64,000 nt of DNA from Gluconacetobacter diazotrophicus PA1 5 (GCF_000021325.1 NC_011365.1:1584501-1648500), one strand, 5' to 3'. Shown: positions 8,519 through 18,015, counted from the stretch's first letter. Program-made: numbers and translations. Notes: a model not told the origin generated them from the sequence alone.

Positions 8519-8679
8519 GATGCGTTTCCTTGAGCTGCAACCGGGGCGCTGAAACCGGCGCGCGCCGGCCGATTGGCCATATCATCGACCGGCGCATGCG
8601 GGAAAGGATCTTCTGGCCACGCGGTCCGGTGTTGCACGTGAAACCATGACGGCCCGCAGGCGCCGGCCACGCGGGCCGA

Positions 8680-9150
8680 TCAGGAAACGCCGGTTTCCGC
8701 CGAACCGGCCACCGACGCGGGCGTCCGCACGAACCAGTAGACGAGGCCCAGGGCCAGTACCGACGCGGACAGGGCGAGCATTTCCATGACGTTCACCCCG
8801 CTGAGGTCGAGGACGATGAATTTCCGCACGGTCGCCATCATGCCGATCAGCAGGACGGAGCGCATGCGGACCATGCTGTGCGGCTGCACATCCGGCATGA
8901 CAAGAATGGAATGCTTGAATTCCAGCGCGATCAGCACCGTGAAGAACAGGCCGAATATCGCCTGCAGCATCGCCGGATCGGTCGGCGCCAGTCCGGTCGT
9001 AAGGACCATGGCGCCGACGGCGACCACGACATGGAACAATCCGACGGAGGCCACGATGATGATCGACAGGGTCAGGACGAGCATCGCAATTTCTTCGAAC
9101 AGATCGAATATTTTCGCGATCCTCATGAACCCTGGTATGGTCTTGATCAT
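8680..9150 (-). CDS. psiE: PsiE-like inner-membrane protein
   Basis: This 156-residue integral membrane protein has four hydrophobic segments (about residues 20-48, 60-85, 95-115 and 125-145). It also has the PsiE-family pattern of FFTVLIALEFKHSILV and MRSVLLIGMMATVRKFIVLD. PsiE is known as a phosphate-starvation-inducible protein in enterics, with no established biochemical role. No Pho box is visible upstream. It is a single minus-strand gene. The ATG at 9150 was chosen because it gives a short charged N-terminus (MIKTIPGFMRIAKIFDL) before the first helix. Confidence 0.8.
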   Translation of the reverse strand: MIKTIPGFMRIAKIFDLFEEIAMLVLTLSIIIVASVGLFHVVVAVGAMVLTTGLAPTDPAMLQAIFGLFFTVLIALEFKHSILVMPDVQPHSMVRMRSVLLIGMMATVRKFIVLDLSGVNVMEMLALSASVLALGLVYWFVRTPASVAGSAETGVS

Positions 9151-9190
9151 AAATTTCCTCTCGTCCGATGGGGGTCTGGACGGAAAGATA

Positions 9191-9225
9191 TCTTCCTTTT
9201 CTTCGGAAGAAGAAGCAAAAAGACC
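9191..9225 (-). repeat. T-rich hairpin element, copy 2 (3' of the 9253-10515 porin)
   Basis: On the minus strand this reads GTCTTTTTGCTTCTTCTTCC, then GAAGAAAAGGAAGA; TCTTCC and GGAAGA can pair. It resembles the copies at 3992, 17982 and 29650, and it begins about 28 bp after the stop of the porin gene, which suggests a transcript-end element. Confidence 0.45.
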
Positions 9226-9252
9226 TGATTCGTCTTGGAACCGGACAGGACT

Positions 9253-10515
9253 CTAGAATCCAAGCACGGCATCCGCCCCGAACGTGAACATCCCGACATT
9301 GCGCAGATCGTTGAAAGGTCTTGTTCCGTTCAGCGACCGGTCGAACCGGATTTCGGGCCGGATCTCGAACAGCTTGACATGATGACCCAGGGCAGGATGC
9401 CACGTGACACCCAGCGTCAGCGCGCCATACGTGGTGGGCGGCGCCGATTGCGTGGCCGCGGGCTCTCCCAGCAGGGCCTGCATATAGGCGTTGTTTCCCA
9501 GGAAACTGGTGACGAGCAGGCCGGTATTGTCGCGATAGATCTCGCCACGGTAGTTGAAGGTCAGGCCGGGGGTGACCTGATAGCTGAGGAAACTGACGAA
9601 GCTGACCGTATCGGCGCGCAGCCCCTCGTCATGCAGGACGTTGAATTCCCCCGTCAGCGACAGGCGATCGTCGATCTTGTAGGTGGCATTCAGATCGTTC
9701 CAGAACCGTTGCGCGCTGTTGGCGCGCGGGCCCAGCGCGCGCACCGCGTTTTCGGGCCCGACGCGGCCCAGATAGACGAAGGACAGGTTTCCGCCCAGGA
9801 AGCCGTTGCCCGCCACGCCGAAATAGCCGGCCGCCGCGTTGTTGTCGTCGCCCCCGCCAAAGCTGGTCTGGTTGCCGGTATCGACGCCGAACAGCGCATC
9901 CAGCCTGTCGGTCGCATGCCACTGGAACATCGCGCCGACATGTTCGAACGGTGTCGAATATTGCGTCGTATAAGCCAGGGTATAGAACGGCCGGGTGGCC
10001 GGATCGAGGGATTCCACCCCCATGGGCGATGCCAGGATGCCGGCCTGCATGTCCAGCCCATGCCGCGTCACCCAGGGCAGGTGCAGATCGACATGCGCCT
10101 GCGCCGGCATGATCTGGTACCGCCCGGCGATCGTGCGGTCCGATATTCCGGCGATGTTGTAATACCGCGTATCGGCGCCATACATTCCGCGCACGACGAA
10201 GCCGACCTGATAATCGCTGGACGCCTGGTCCACCGGGCGGCTGACCGTGATCGTCACCTGGTCCAGTTGCGCCTGGTTGGCATGGTCGCCGAAGAACTCC
10301 CCGAAATTATTGCCGTTCGCCGGCCGGGCGGGATTGGCGTTGATCCCGCCTTCGATCTGCCCGTCGACCGTGATCCCGTCGACCCAGCCCGTGCCGCCGG
10401 CCGCCCGGGCGACGGAGGGGAGGCAGGGCCCGCACACCAGGGCCGTCACCGCCAGAAGCCCTGCCCCCGTCAGGCCGCCGCGGCGGATGGGACGGGGGCA
10501 ATTCGATCGAAACAT
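9253..10515 (-). CDS. Outer-membrane beta-barrel porin (OmpL/BBP2-like)
   Basis: This 420-residue protein has a long signal peptide (basic MFRSNCPRPIRRGG, hydrophobic core, cleavage near ARAAGG). The mature part of alternating hydrophobic and aromatic beta-strands ends in a terminal phenylalanine (VLGF), the BAM recognition signature. DGQIEGGINANP near the mature N-terminus and GILASPMGVESLDPATRPFYT resemble the putative beta-barrel porin-2 family. The substrate is unknown. It is not obviously in an operon: psiE lies downstream on the same strand after a T-rich element. Confidence 0.75.
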   Translation of the reverse strand: MFRSNCPRPIRRGGLTGAGLLAVTALVCGPCLPSVARAAGGTGWVDGITVDGQIEGGINANPARPANGNNFGEFFGDHANQAQLDQVTITVSRPVDQASSDYQVGFVVRGMYGADTRYYNIAGISDRTIAGRYQIMPAQAHVDLHLPWVTRHGLDMQAGILASPMGVESLDPATRPFYTLAYTTQYSTPFEHVGAMFQWHATDRLDALFGVDTGNQTSFGGGDDNNAAAGYFGVAGNGFLGGNLSFVYLGRVGPENAVRALGPRANSAQRFWNDLNATYKIDDRLSLTGEFNVLHDEGLRADTVSFVSFLSYQVTPGLTFNYRGEIYRDNTGLLVTSFLGNNAYMQALLGEPAATQSAPPTTYGALTLGVTWHPALGHHVKLFEIRPEIRFDRSLNGTRPFNDLRNVGMFTFGADAVLGF

Positions 10516-10693
10516 TGTTTACTCGCAAAAGAACGCTTCCTGCCGGGCACCCGGATGCCCCCTACCGGATAGAGACACCGCCCCCCTGCCGCAACACGCC
10601 CACCGGATCGTGAAGCCGCGATGGTGGATCGTCCTGCGGAAACCGGTCCCTGTCCCACCCGTTGCGGCCACGGCATCGAAGGGGCGTCGCGTC

Positions 10694-11275
10694 ATGCTGC
10701 TGCTGATCTGCGGTCTGGTCGTCTTTCTGGGCATGCATTCGGTGCATATGGTCGCGCCGGCCTGGCGGGCGCGGCAGATCGCCGCGCTGGGCGAAGGGGG
10801 CTGGAAGGGCGTGTTCTCGCTGGTCTCGGCCATCGGCCTGGTGCTGATCGTGACGGGATTCGGCGGGGCGCGAATGCAGCCGTACCTGCTGTACAGCCCC
10901 CCGGCGTGGCTGCGCCATGCCAACGCGCTGTTCATGCTGGTGGCCTTCGTGCTGGTCGCGGCGGCCTATGTGCCGGGCAATCACCTCAAGGCCCGTCTGG
11001 GCCATCCGATGCTGGCGGGGGTCAAGGCCTGGGCGTTCGGCCATCTGCTGGCGACCGGCATGGTGCATGACCTGGTGCTGTTCGGGCCGTTCCTGCTGTG
11101 GGCCGCGCTGGATTTCGCGATGTCCCGCCGTCGCGACCGGGCGGCCGGAACACTCTATCCGGCCGGAACGGCGCGGGGCGACGTGGCGGCGGTGGCCATC
11201 GGCGCCATCGCCTGGATCGGCATGGCGGCGTGGCTGCACCGCATCCTGATCGGTGTTCCCGCCCTGGGTGCTTGA
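10694..11275 (+). CDS. NnrU-family integral membrane protein
   Basis: This 193-residue polytopic protein starts at the ATG at 10694 (MLLLICGLVVFLGMHSVHMV). It has about five or six membrane helices and the NnrU-family motifs GMHSVHM, GNHLKARLGHPMLAGVKAWAFGHLLATG and LFGPFLLWAALDF. NnrU was named from denitrification loci (nitrite and nitric oxide reduction), but the family is widespread without denitrification, and no nitrogen-oxide genes are nearby. An open frame extends upstream to 10247 but is antisense to the porin signal-peptide region, so the ATG just before the first helix was chosen. Confidence 0.8.
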   Translation: MLLLICGLVVFLGMHSVHMVAPAWRARQIAALGEGGWKGVFSLVSAIGLVLIVTGFGGARMQPYLLYSPPAWLRHANALFMLVAFVLVAAAYVPGNHLKARLGHPMLAGVKAWAFGHLLATGMVHDLVLFGPFLLWAALDFAMSRRRDRAAGTLYPAGTARGDVAAVAIGAIAWIGMAAWLHRILIGVPALGA

Positions 11276-11323
11276 TGAAAGGCGGGAGCGACACCACGAT
11301 CATTCCCAGCAGGGGGAACCACC

Positions 11324-12112
11324 ATGTCCACCTCCACCATGTTGCCTTCCGTGGACCGGTTCGTCTGGTATGAACTGGTCACCACCGACGCCGACGCCGC
11401 CACGGCGTTCTATCGCTCCGTCATCGGATGGAGCGCCAGGGATTCCGGTTTGCCGGACTGGCACTATACGATGCTCAGTGCCGGTGACAGGCCGGTCGGC
11501 GGCCTGCTGGAGGTGGCGCGGGCCGCACGGGACGACGCGGTGCGGACAGGCTGGATCGGCTACGTCGCGGTTGGCGATGTCGATGCCGTCGCGGCACGCG
11601 TCACGCAGGCCGGCGGCGCCATCCACCGCGCCCCCCAGGACATTCCGGGCGTGGGCCGGTTTGCCGTCGTCGCCGATCCGCAGGGGGCGATCTTTGCGCT
11701 GTTCCAGGCAACGGGCGAAGACCCGATGCCCCCCGTGCAGGAGGGCACGCCGGGCCATGTGGGCTGGCACGAACTGCATGCCATCGACCGCGAGGCCGCC
11801 TTCGGCTTCTATGCCGGATTGTTCGGATGGACGAAGGCCGAAACGATGGATATGGGCCCGATGGGGATCTATCAGCTTTTCGCGACCGGCGGACCGCCGG
11901 TCGGCGGCATGATGAAGAAGGCCGATTCGGTTCCGGCCCCGTTCTGGCTGTATTATTTCAATACGGAAGAAATCGGGCCCGCCATCGCACGCGTCCACGA
12001 GGCCGGCGGCACGCTGATCAACGGCCCGCACCACGTGCCCGGCGAGCGCTGGATCGCCCAGTGCCGGGACCCGCAAGAGGCGATCTTCGCGATGGTGGCC
12101 CCCAAACCTTAG
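11324..12112 (+). CDS. Two-domain VOC (glyoxalase/dioxygenase-superfamily) protein
   Basis: This 262-residue cytoplasmic protein is made of two tandem vicinal-oxygen-chelate domains. The first covers about residues 8-128 (VWYELVTTDADAATAFYRSVIGW to GAIFALFQ) and the second about 140-258 (GWHELHAIDREAAFGFYAGLFGW to EAIFAMV). Each contains GGxM/GGLLE and the paired EL/FY pattern of the fold. Such proteins are usually annotated as glyoxalase or hydroxylase-like enzymes, with few substrates known. It follows nnrU by 48 bp and may share its transcript. It ends just before the bidirectional terminator at 12117. Confidence 0.82.
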   Translation: MSTSTMLPSVDRFVWYELVTTDADAATAFYRSVIGWSARDSGLPDWHYTMLSAGDRPVGGLLEVARAARDDAVRTGWIGYVAVGDVDAVAARVTQAGGAIHRAPQDIPGVGRFAVVADPQGAIFALFQATGEDPMPPVQEGTPGHVGWHELHAIDREAAFGFYAGLFGWTKAETMDMGPMGIYQLFATGGPPVGGMMKKADSVPAPFWLYYFNTEEIGPAIARVHEAGGTLINGPHHVPGERWIAQCRDPQEAIFAMVAPKP

Positions 12113-12116
12113 AGCG

Positions 12117-12144
12117 CGTGATGAGGTGATCCCACCTCATCACG
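12117..12144. terminator. Bidirectional hairpin between convergent VOC and efflux genes
   Basis: A perfect 12 bp inverted repeat, CGTGATGAGGTG/CACCTCATCACG with an ATCC loop, lies 4 bp after the VOC stop and 7 bp from the efflux-protein stop. It is placed to terminate both converging transcripts, although it has no strong T-run. Confidence 0.75.
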
Positions 12145-12151
12145 ATCTGCT

Positions 12152-13564
12152 TTATCCGCCCCATCCCCCGCCCAGTGCCTTGATCAGCGCCACCGACGCC
12201 GTCATCCGGCGCACGCGGATATCGACCTCGGACAGCCGGTCGGACAGTTCGATATTCCGTGCGAGGATGACGTTGTAGTAGCTGGCGAGCCCGCCGGTAT
12301 TGAGTTCGCCCGCGCGATGCGTCGCGTCCTGCGCCGCGATGACGGCCTGCTGCTGCGTGGCGGATTCCTCGGCCAGACGACGCAGGGAGACGAGGCTGTC
12401 CTCGACATCGCGGCAGGCATCGAGGACCGTCTGCCGATAGCGCGCGACCTCCTCGTCATAAACCGCGCGGGCATGCGCGTTCAGGGCGGCGCGCCGGCCG
12501 CCGTCGAACACGTTCAGCAGCGCTTCCGGGCCGAAGGACCAGGCCTGGGCCGGCGCTACCAGAAGGTGGTTGGGCATGGCGGCCTGCACGCCCATCATGG
12601 CGTTGATGTTGAAAGCGGGAAAATACGCCGCCCGCGCCACGCCGATATCGGCGTTGGCCGCCGCGACGCGCCGTTCCGCCGCCGCGATGTCCGGCCGGCG
12701 CTGCAGCAGCGCCACCGGCAGGCCGGGGGCGATCGGGGGCGGGGCGGAATCGAGCGAACGCGCCGCGACGGCGAATGTCGCCGGCGGCTGGCCGGTCAGG
12801 ATGGCGATAGCATGTTCCAGCATGGCCCGCCGCAACCGGTTGTCGGCGGCCTGGGTCAGCAGCCCGTCGAGCTGCGCGGTGGCGGCGGATACATCGGGCT
12901 GCGCCGCGTAGCCGACATCGAACTGCGCCTGGGTCAGGGCCAGCGCATGCCGGTAATTGCCGACCGTCTGGTCCAGGACCGCCTGCATGGCGTCGTAGCC
13001 GCGCAGCGTGAAGTAATCGGTCGCGAGTTCGGCATGAAGGCTGAGATCGACCGTGGCGAGGTCCCCGGCGCTGGCCTGCGCCCGTGCCCGGCCGGCCTTC
13101 GCGGTATTGCGGACGCGGCCCCAGACGTCGACCTCGTATTGCAGGTCCAGGCCCAGGCTGTAGCTGTTGAAGGTCGACTTGTTGAACACGTTCGCGGTTT
13201 CGCGCGACAGGCCCGATCGCGACGCGGAACCGGTGAAATCCAGCGTGGGGTAATAGCCGGCCTGGGCCGTGCGGGCGTCGGCGCGGGCTTCGTCATATTG
13301 CGCGACGGCGACCCGCAGGTCCTGGTTCGCGATCGTGACCCGGTCTTCCAGCGCATCGAGAACAGGATCGTGGAAGATCCGCCACCATGGCCCCTTCGGC
13401 ACATCGTCCCCCGGCACCGCCAGGGCCCATCCGTCCCGTTCCTTGAACGATGCCGGGACCGGCGCCACGGGCGGCGCATAGCGCGGCGCCAGGTCGCAGG
13501 CAGCCGGTACCATGGCCGCCAGCAGCATCAGGACACGCCACGCGCGGCTGTGGCATGACATCAC
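12152..13564 (-). CDS. NodT-family outer-membrane efflux lipoprotein (RND partner)
   Basis: This 470-residue TolC-like outer-membrane factor is anchored by a lipid: the signal peptide ends in the lipobox PAAC-D near residue 24. Two repeated outer-membrane-efflux halves are visible, each with the QxxR/LxxA coiled-coil pattern. Typical NodT segments include GPWWRIFHDPVLDALEDR, YPTLDFTGSAS, LPVALLQRRPDIAAAERRVAAANADIGVARAAYFP and ARAVYDEEVARYRQTVLDACRDVEDSL. It is the last gene of an efflux operon: its ATG overlaps the adaptor stop (ATGA). It forms the exit duct for the RND pump encoded upstream. Confidence 0.92.
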   Translation of the reverse strand: MMSCHSRAWRVLMLLAAMVPAACDLAPRYAPPVAPVPASFKERDGWALAVPGDDVPKGPWWRIFHDPVLDALEDRVTIANQDLRVAVAQYDEARADARTAQAGYYPTLDFTGSASRSGLSRETANVFNKSTFNSYSLGLDLQYEVDVWGRVRNTAKAGRARAQASAGDLATVDLSLHAELATDYFTLRGYDAMQAVLDQTVGNYRHALALTQAQFDVGYAAQPDVSAATAQLDGLLTQAADNRLRRAMLEHAIAILTGQPPATFAVAARSLDSAPPPIAPGLPVALLQRRPDIAAAERRVAAANADIGVARAAYFPAFNINAMMGVQAAMPNHLLVAPAQAWSFGPEALLNVFDGGRRAALNAHARAVYDEEVARYRQTVLDACRDVEDSLVSLRRLAEESATQQQAVIAAQDATHRAGELNTGGLASYYNVILARNIELSDRLSEVDIRVRRMTASVALIKALGGGWGG

Positions 13565-14742
13565 GGATGCCGGTCCGGCCTGGCTGCCGCCTGGGCAGGG
13601 GCCGGGGATGCGACATGCACGCGCTCGCCATCCGCCAGCGAGGATGGCGGGTTGAGGATGACCCGGTCCCCGGGGGCGATGCCGGTCAGGATTTCGACCG
13701 TCGTCCCGAAATCGCGTCCCTGCGTGATCGCGTGCAGGCTGGCCCGTCCGTCCGGCGACAGGGTGGCGACCCGCAGCCCTTCGGCCCGGAACAGCAGGGC
13801 GTTGGCGGGAATCCGCACGCCCCGATCCGCGCGGCGCAGCTTGAAATGGACCTCGGTATAGCCGCCGGGCAGCAGCGCGCCCTGGGCGTTGTCGGCGCGA
13901 AGCTGCACCAGCAGGGTCCGGGCGTCCGGCTGCAACGCGCCCGCCGTGCGGGTCAGCGTGGCCGGGAAGGCGCGCCCCGGATATTCCGGAAAGCGGAGTT
14001 CGACCGGAAGGCCGATCCGGATATCCGGCGCATAGGTCTGCGGAACCTGGACATAGACCCGCAGCCAGCTCGTATCGGTAACGCGGAACAGTTCCGCGCC
14101 GCTGCCGCTGCCGGCGGTGATCAGGCTGCCATTGTCGGTCTCGCGCGCCGTGACGATACCGTCGTAGGGTGCCACGACTTTTTCGAACCCCACCAATTGT
14201 TCCAGCCGCTGCACGTTGGCCTCGTTCGAGGCCACGGTGGCGGCGCGGGCGGCGGCGTCGCTGGCGGCCTGATCGTTCTGCTGCGCGGAGACCGAACGTG
14301 TCGGCAGCAGGGCATGCACCCGCCGGGCCGTCGCCTGCGCCACCATGTTGTTGGCGCGCGCGGTCATCAGGTCGGCGCGCGCCTGGCGAAGCTGCTGGTC
14401 GATTTCCGGGGATTCGATCGTCGCCAGCAGATCGCCCGCTTTCACCCGCGTTCCGATATCGGTATACCAGCGCTGGATATATCCGCTGGTCCGCGCATAG
14501 ATCGGCGTGTCGTACGCGGCGCTGACGCTGCCGGGCAGCACGATCTCCTCGACATCCGGGCCGGCCTGGGCCGGGACCACGGCCACCGTCGCGACGGCGG
14601 CGTCATCGGTCGCCCGCGCCAGCCTGCGTCCGGCATGGACCCGCGACCAGATCCCCCAGCCGGCAACGCCGATCGCGACCAGAAGAAGACCGGCCAGCAG
14701 CAGCCCGGCGCGGCCACGCCCCGCCTTTGGCCCCTCGGTCAC
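13561..14742 (-). CDS. RND efflux periplasmic adaptor (membrane-fusion protein)
   Basis: From a GTG at 14742 this gives 393 residues. One N-terminal membrane helix (about residues 13-32) is followed by a lipoyl-like half-domain (YARTSGYIQRWYTDIGTRVKAGDLLATIESPEIDQQL), an alpha-hairpin, the second lipoyl half (FEKVVAPYDGIVTARETDNGSLI) and a beta-barrel (LRVYVQVPQ...GLPVELRFPEYPGRAF). The GTG overlaps the pump stop as GTGA and its own stop overlaps the outer-membrane factor start, so all three genes are coupled. The frame is open far upstream (to 16764), but that part is only a shadow of the pump gene. The substrate is unknown. Confidence 0.93.
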   Translation of the reverse strand: MTEGPKAGRGRAGLLLAGLLLVAIGVAGWGIWSRVHAGRRLARATDDAAVATVAVVPAQAGPDVEEIVLPGSVSAAYDTPIYARTSGYIQRWYTDIGTRVKAGDLLATIESPEIDQQLRQARADLMTARANNMVAQATARRVHALLPTRSVSAQQNDQAASDAAARAATVASNEANVQRLEQLVGFEKVVAPYDGIVTARETDNGSLITAGSGSGAELFRVTDTSWLRVYVQVPQTYAPDIRIGLPVELRFPEYPGRAFPATLTRTAGALQPDARTLLVQLRADNAQGALLPGGYTEVHFKLRRADRGVRIPANALLFRAEGLRVATLSPDGRASLHAITQGRDFGTTVEILTGIAPGDRVILNPPSSLADGERVHVASPAPAQAAARPDRHP

Positions 14743-17700
14743 GACGCGGCCCCGTTTTCCGGCGCGGGCGGGCGCGCACCCCGGCCATGGATCATCGAGA
14801 ACACCGCCGGCACGAACACGAGCGTCGCGGTCGTCGCGAAGCACAATCCGCCGATCACGGCCCGCCCCAGCGGCGCGTTCTGCTCGCCCCCCTCGCCCAG
14901 GCCGAGCGCCATCGGGACCATGCCGATCATCATGGCCAGGGCAGTCATCAGGACGGGACGAAACCGCGTATATCCGGCCTCGACCGCGGCGGTGTGCGCG
15001 TCCGAGCCCTCGCGGTCCATGTGGTCGCGGGCGAAGCTGACCACCAGGATGCTGTTGGCCGTCGCCACCCCGATGCTCATGATCGCGCCGGTCAGGGCCG
15101 GCACGCTGACCGGCGTGCCGGTCACGATGATGAACGCGTCGGTCCAGGACTGGAAATTGACGACGATCAGCAGATAGACCAGCAGCGTCGCGAAACCCAG
15201 GCCGGCATACAGCGCGGTGAAGGCCGTATTCATCGTTTCCGCCTGTCCCCGCACCGTGATCCGCGATCCGCGCGGCAGGTCCTTGTGCATGTCGGCGACG
15301 ATCCGGCGGATATCCGTCGCCACCGCGCCCAGGTCGCGATCCTGGGTCGTGGCGTAGAGATCGACCGTGGGCGCCACGTTGTAATGGGTTTCGACCGACG
15401 GCCCCACCCCGCGCAGGACCGTCGCGACGGCGCCGAGGATCTGGTTGCCCGCGCCGCCGGTGCCCCCGATCGGGATGTCGCGCAGGGTGTCGAGGGAATC
15501 GAGCTGGGGCTGCGGCGTCTGGGCAACCAGCGGGTAGGATACGCCGTTTTTGGTATCGAGCCAGAATGTCGGGTTGGTCTGGAACGTTCCGGTCAGCGAC
15601 ACCAGCAGGTCGTTGGCCACGTCGCGTTGCGTCAGGCCCAGTTCCGCCGCCCGGCTGCGATCGACGCGGACATCGAATTCGGGATAGTCGTACGCCTGCT
15701 GGATATGAGGGTCGGCAATGCCCGGCACGTGGCGGATGCGCGCCAGCAGGCGCTGCGCGTACCGGTTGTTGGCCGTCAGGTCGAAGCCCGCGACCTGAAC
15801 GTCGATCGGCGCCGGCGCGCCGAAATTCAGGATCTGGGTCACGATATCCGTCGGCAGGAACGCAAACGTGACGCCGGGAAACGCGGCGGCCAGGCTGCCC
15901 CGCAGCCGCCGCACATACTCCGCCGTCGGGCGGTGGGTGGCGGACAGGGTGATCAGGATATCGGCATCGGCGGCGGTGGTGGGGGCCGAAGTGCTGTAGG
16001 TCAGATTGATGCCGCTGACCGGCAGGCCGATATTGTCCACCACGCTGCCGATCTCGGCGGGGGGAATGACGGTACGGACGGCATCTTCCACCTGGTCGCA
16101 CAGGCGCGCCGTTTCCTCGACCCGCAATCCGGCGTGGGCGCGGACATGAAGCTTGATCTGTCCGCTGTCGACCGAGGGGAAGAAATTGCTGCCCAGCCAC
16201 AGGAACAGCAGCAGCGAGACCAGCATGAAGCCGAGAAAAAGAGGAACGAACACCGACCGGCGGGCGATGGTGCTTTCCAAGGTCCGGCGATAGCGGTCCC
16301 GCACGCCCTGGAAGCCGCGTTCGAATCCCTGCTGCCACCGCCGCAGCGGATTGCGCGGCGGCGCGTCCCCGTCGTGCGCCCCCTTTCCCTGGACCGGGTG
16401 CGGCTTGAGCCAGTATTTGGCCAGGGTCGGCACCAGGGTGCGCGACAGCAGGTAGGACGCGAACATGGCGAAGCAGATCGCCTCGGCCAGGGGCACGAAC
16501 AGATAGCGCGCGACGCCGCCCAGGAAGAACATCGGCGTGAACACGATGCAGATGCACAGCGTCGCGACGAAGGCGGGCACGGCGATTTCCTGTGCGCCGG
16601 CCAGGATCGCGGGCTCCACCTCCTCGCCGGCTTCCAGGTGGGCGTTGATGTTCTCGATGGCCACGGTGGCGTCGTCGACCAGGATGCCGACCGCCAGCGC
16701 CAGGCCGCCCAGGGTCATGATGTTGATCGTCTGCCCCAGGAAGAACAGCGCGATGATCGAACACAGGATCGACAGCGGGATCGAGATCGTGATGATGATC
16801 GTGCTGCGCCAGCTTCCCAGGAACAGCAGGATCATCAATCCCGTCAGCGCCGCCGCGATCGCGCCCTCGCGCACCACGCCGCTGATCGCGGCCTTGACGA
16901 AGACCGACTGGTCGCCGATCGGCGCGACGCGAAGCGCCGGCGGCGAACTGGCACGGATCAGCGGCAGCCGTCCCTTGATCTGGCTGATGATATCCAGCGT
17001 CGAGGCGTCACCGGTCTTCTGGATCGTCATCAGGGTGGCCCGGCGGCCGTCGACGCGGACGATGTTGGTCTGCGGCGCCGACCCGTCGCGCGCATGGGCG
17101 ACATCATGCAGATAGATGATGGTACCGTTGACGATGCGGATCGGCAGGTCGTTCATGTCCTGCGCCAGGACGGGGCTGCCGTTCAGCCGCACGTTGTACT
17201 CGAATTCGCCGACCTTCTCGGTCCCGGCGGGGATGATCAGGTTCTGGGCGTTGATGGTCGCGACGATGTCCTGCGCCGAGACATGCCGTTCGCGCATGCG
17301 GGACTGGTCGAGGTCGATCTGGATCTGCCGCTGCCGCCCGCCATAGGGAAAGGGAATGGACGCGCCCGCCACGCCCGCAAGCTGCGTCCGGACGAAATTG
17401 TTGGCCAGGTCGAACAGCCCCTGTTCGGTAATCGTCTGGCTGGACAGCGCCAGTTGGATGATCGGCACGCTGGACGCGTTGTAGGACAGGATGAAGGGCG
17501 GCGTGGTGCCGGGCGGCAATTGCCGCAGCCAGGCCTGCGCCACCGCCGTCACCTGGCTCATGGACAGGTCGACGTTGGCGCCCTCGTGGAAGAACAGCTT
17601 CACGACGGCCATGCCGGTGATCGACTGGGATTCGATATGGTCGATATCGTTGACCGCGACCAGCGACGCGCGCTCGAACCCCGCGGTGATCCGGCCGCTC

Positions 17701-17933
17701 ATTTCCTGGGGCGGCAGGCCGTTATAGGTCCAGATGACGCCGATGACGGGAATGCGGATGGCGGGGAAGATATCGGTCGCCATGGTGGCGATCGTCAGCG
17801 GCCCGAGGATGGCCAGCAGCAAAGCCAGGACGATGAACGTGTAGGGCCGGCTGAGCGCGATCCTGACGATCCACATCTTGTTGGTCTTCCCGATATCGCC
17901 AGGGGCATGTCGGTCCGTGGTTCGAGAGACCAT
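14739..17933 (-). CDS. RND-family proton-driven efflux pump (inner-membrane permease)
   Basis: This 1064-residue AcrB-fold permease has an N-terminal helix (WIVRIALSRPYTFIVLALLL), two large periplasmic loops and twelve expected membrane segments. The TM4 proton-relay aspartate pair is present (ALAVGILVDDATVAIENI). In TM10 the equivalent of the AcrB lysine is not seen: the segment reads SIGVATANSILVVSF. This subgroup therefore differs from classical hydrophobe/amphiphile exporters. It is the first gene of the operon with adaptor and NodT outer-membrane factor. A second in-frame ATG at 17876 (MWIVRI) is a plausible true start because the first 19 residues are not family-like. No regulator gene is adjacent, and the drug or solvent specificity cannot be read. 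Confidence 0.9.
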   Translation of the reverse strand: MVSRTTDRHAPGDIGKTNKMWIVRIALSRPYTFIVLALLLAILGPLTIATMATDIFPAIRIPVIGVIWTYNGLPPQEMSGRITAGFERASLVAVNDIDHIESQSITGMAVVKLFFHEGANVDLSMSQVTAVAQAWLRQLPPGTTPPFILSYNASSVPIIQLALSSQTITEQGLFDLANNFVRTQLAGVAGASIPFPYGGRQRQIQIDLDQSRMRERHVSAQDIVATINAQNLIIPAGTEKVGEFEYNVRLNGSPVLAQDMNDLPIRIVNGTIIYLHDVAHARDGSAPQTNIVRVDGRRATLMTIQKTGDASTLDIISQIKGRLPLIRASSPPALRVAPIGDQSVFVKAAISGVVREGAIAAALTGLMILLFLGSWRSTIIITISIPLSILCSIIALFFLGQTINIMTLGGLALAVGILVDDATVAIENINAHLEAGEEVEPAILAGAQEIAVPAFVATLCICIVFTPMFFLGGVARYLFVPLAEAICFAMFASYLLSRTLVPTLAKYWLKPHPVQGKGAHDGDAPPRNPLRRWQQGFERGFQGVRDRYRRTLESTIARRSVFVPLFLGFMLVSLLLFLWLGSNFFPSVDSGQIKLHVRAHAGLRVEETARLCDQVEDAVRTVIPPAEIGSVVDNIGLPVSGINLTYSTSAPTTAADADILITLSATHRPTAEYVRRLRGSLAAAFPGVTFAFLPTDIVTQILNFGAPAPIDVQVAGFDLTANNRYAQRLLARIRHVPGIADPHIQQAYDYPEFDVRVDRSRAAELGLTQRDVANDLLVSLTGTFQTNPTFWLDTKNGVSYPLVAQTPQPQLDSLDTLRDIPIGGTGGAGNQILGAVATVLRGVGPSVETHYNVAPTVDLYATTQDRDLGAVATDIRRIVADMHKDLPRGSRITVRGQAETMNTAFTALYAGLGFATLLVYLLIVVNFQSWTDAFIIVTGTPVSVPALTGAIMSIGVATANSILVVSFARDHMDREGSDAHTAAVEAGYTRFRPVLMTALAMMIGMVPMALGLGEGGEQNAPLGRAVIGGLCFATTATLVFVPAVFSMIHGRGARPPAPENGAAS

Positions 17934-17981
17934 AAGAGTCCGTGGCCACCGAGAGTTCCGGCGGCCGGTGGCGTAGGAGGC

Positions 17982-18015
17982 GGTCTTCGTTCTTTTTAAA
18001 AGAAAAAATTTTTAC
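17982..18015. repeat. T-rich hairpin element, copy 3 (3' of the Sel1-repeat gene)
   Basis: GGTCTTCGTTC is followed by TTCTTTT/AAAAGAA, a short perfect stem, and then an A/T run. It is related to copies at 3992, 9191 and 29650. It lies between the 3' end of the Sel1-repeat gene (stop at 18040) and the start of the RND pump, both on the minus strand, so it probably separates these transcripts. Confidence 0.45.

Noticed and set aside
13561-16764. 1067-codon minus-strand frame covering the adaptor and part of the RND pump
   Set aside because: Only the last 393 codons are the adaptor; the rest is a shadow of the pump gene in another frame. The GTG at 14742 coupled to the pump stop is the start.
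14727-17999. 1090-codon plus-strand frame antisense to the RND pump
   Set aside because: It is His/Asp/Gln/Arg-rich with no family motif. It is a GC-bias artefact opposite a pump with full RND motifs.
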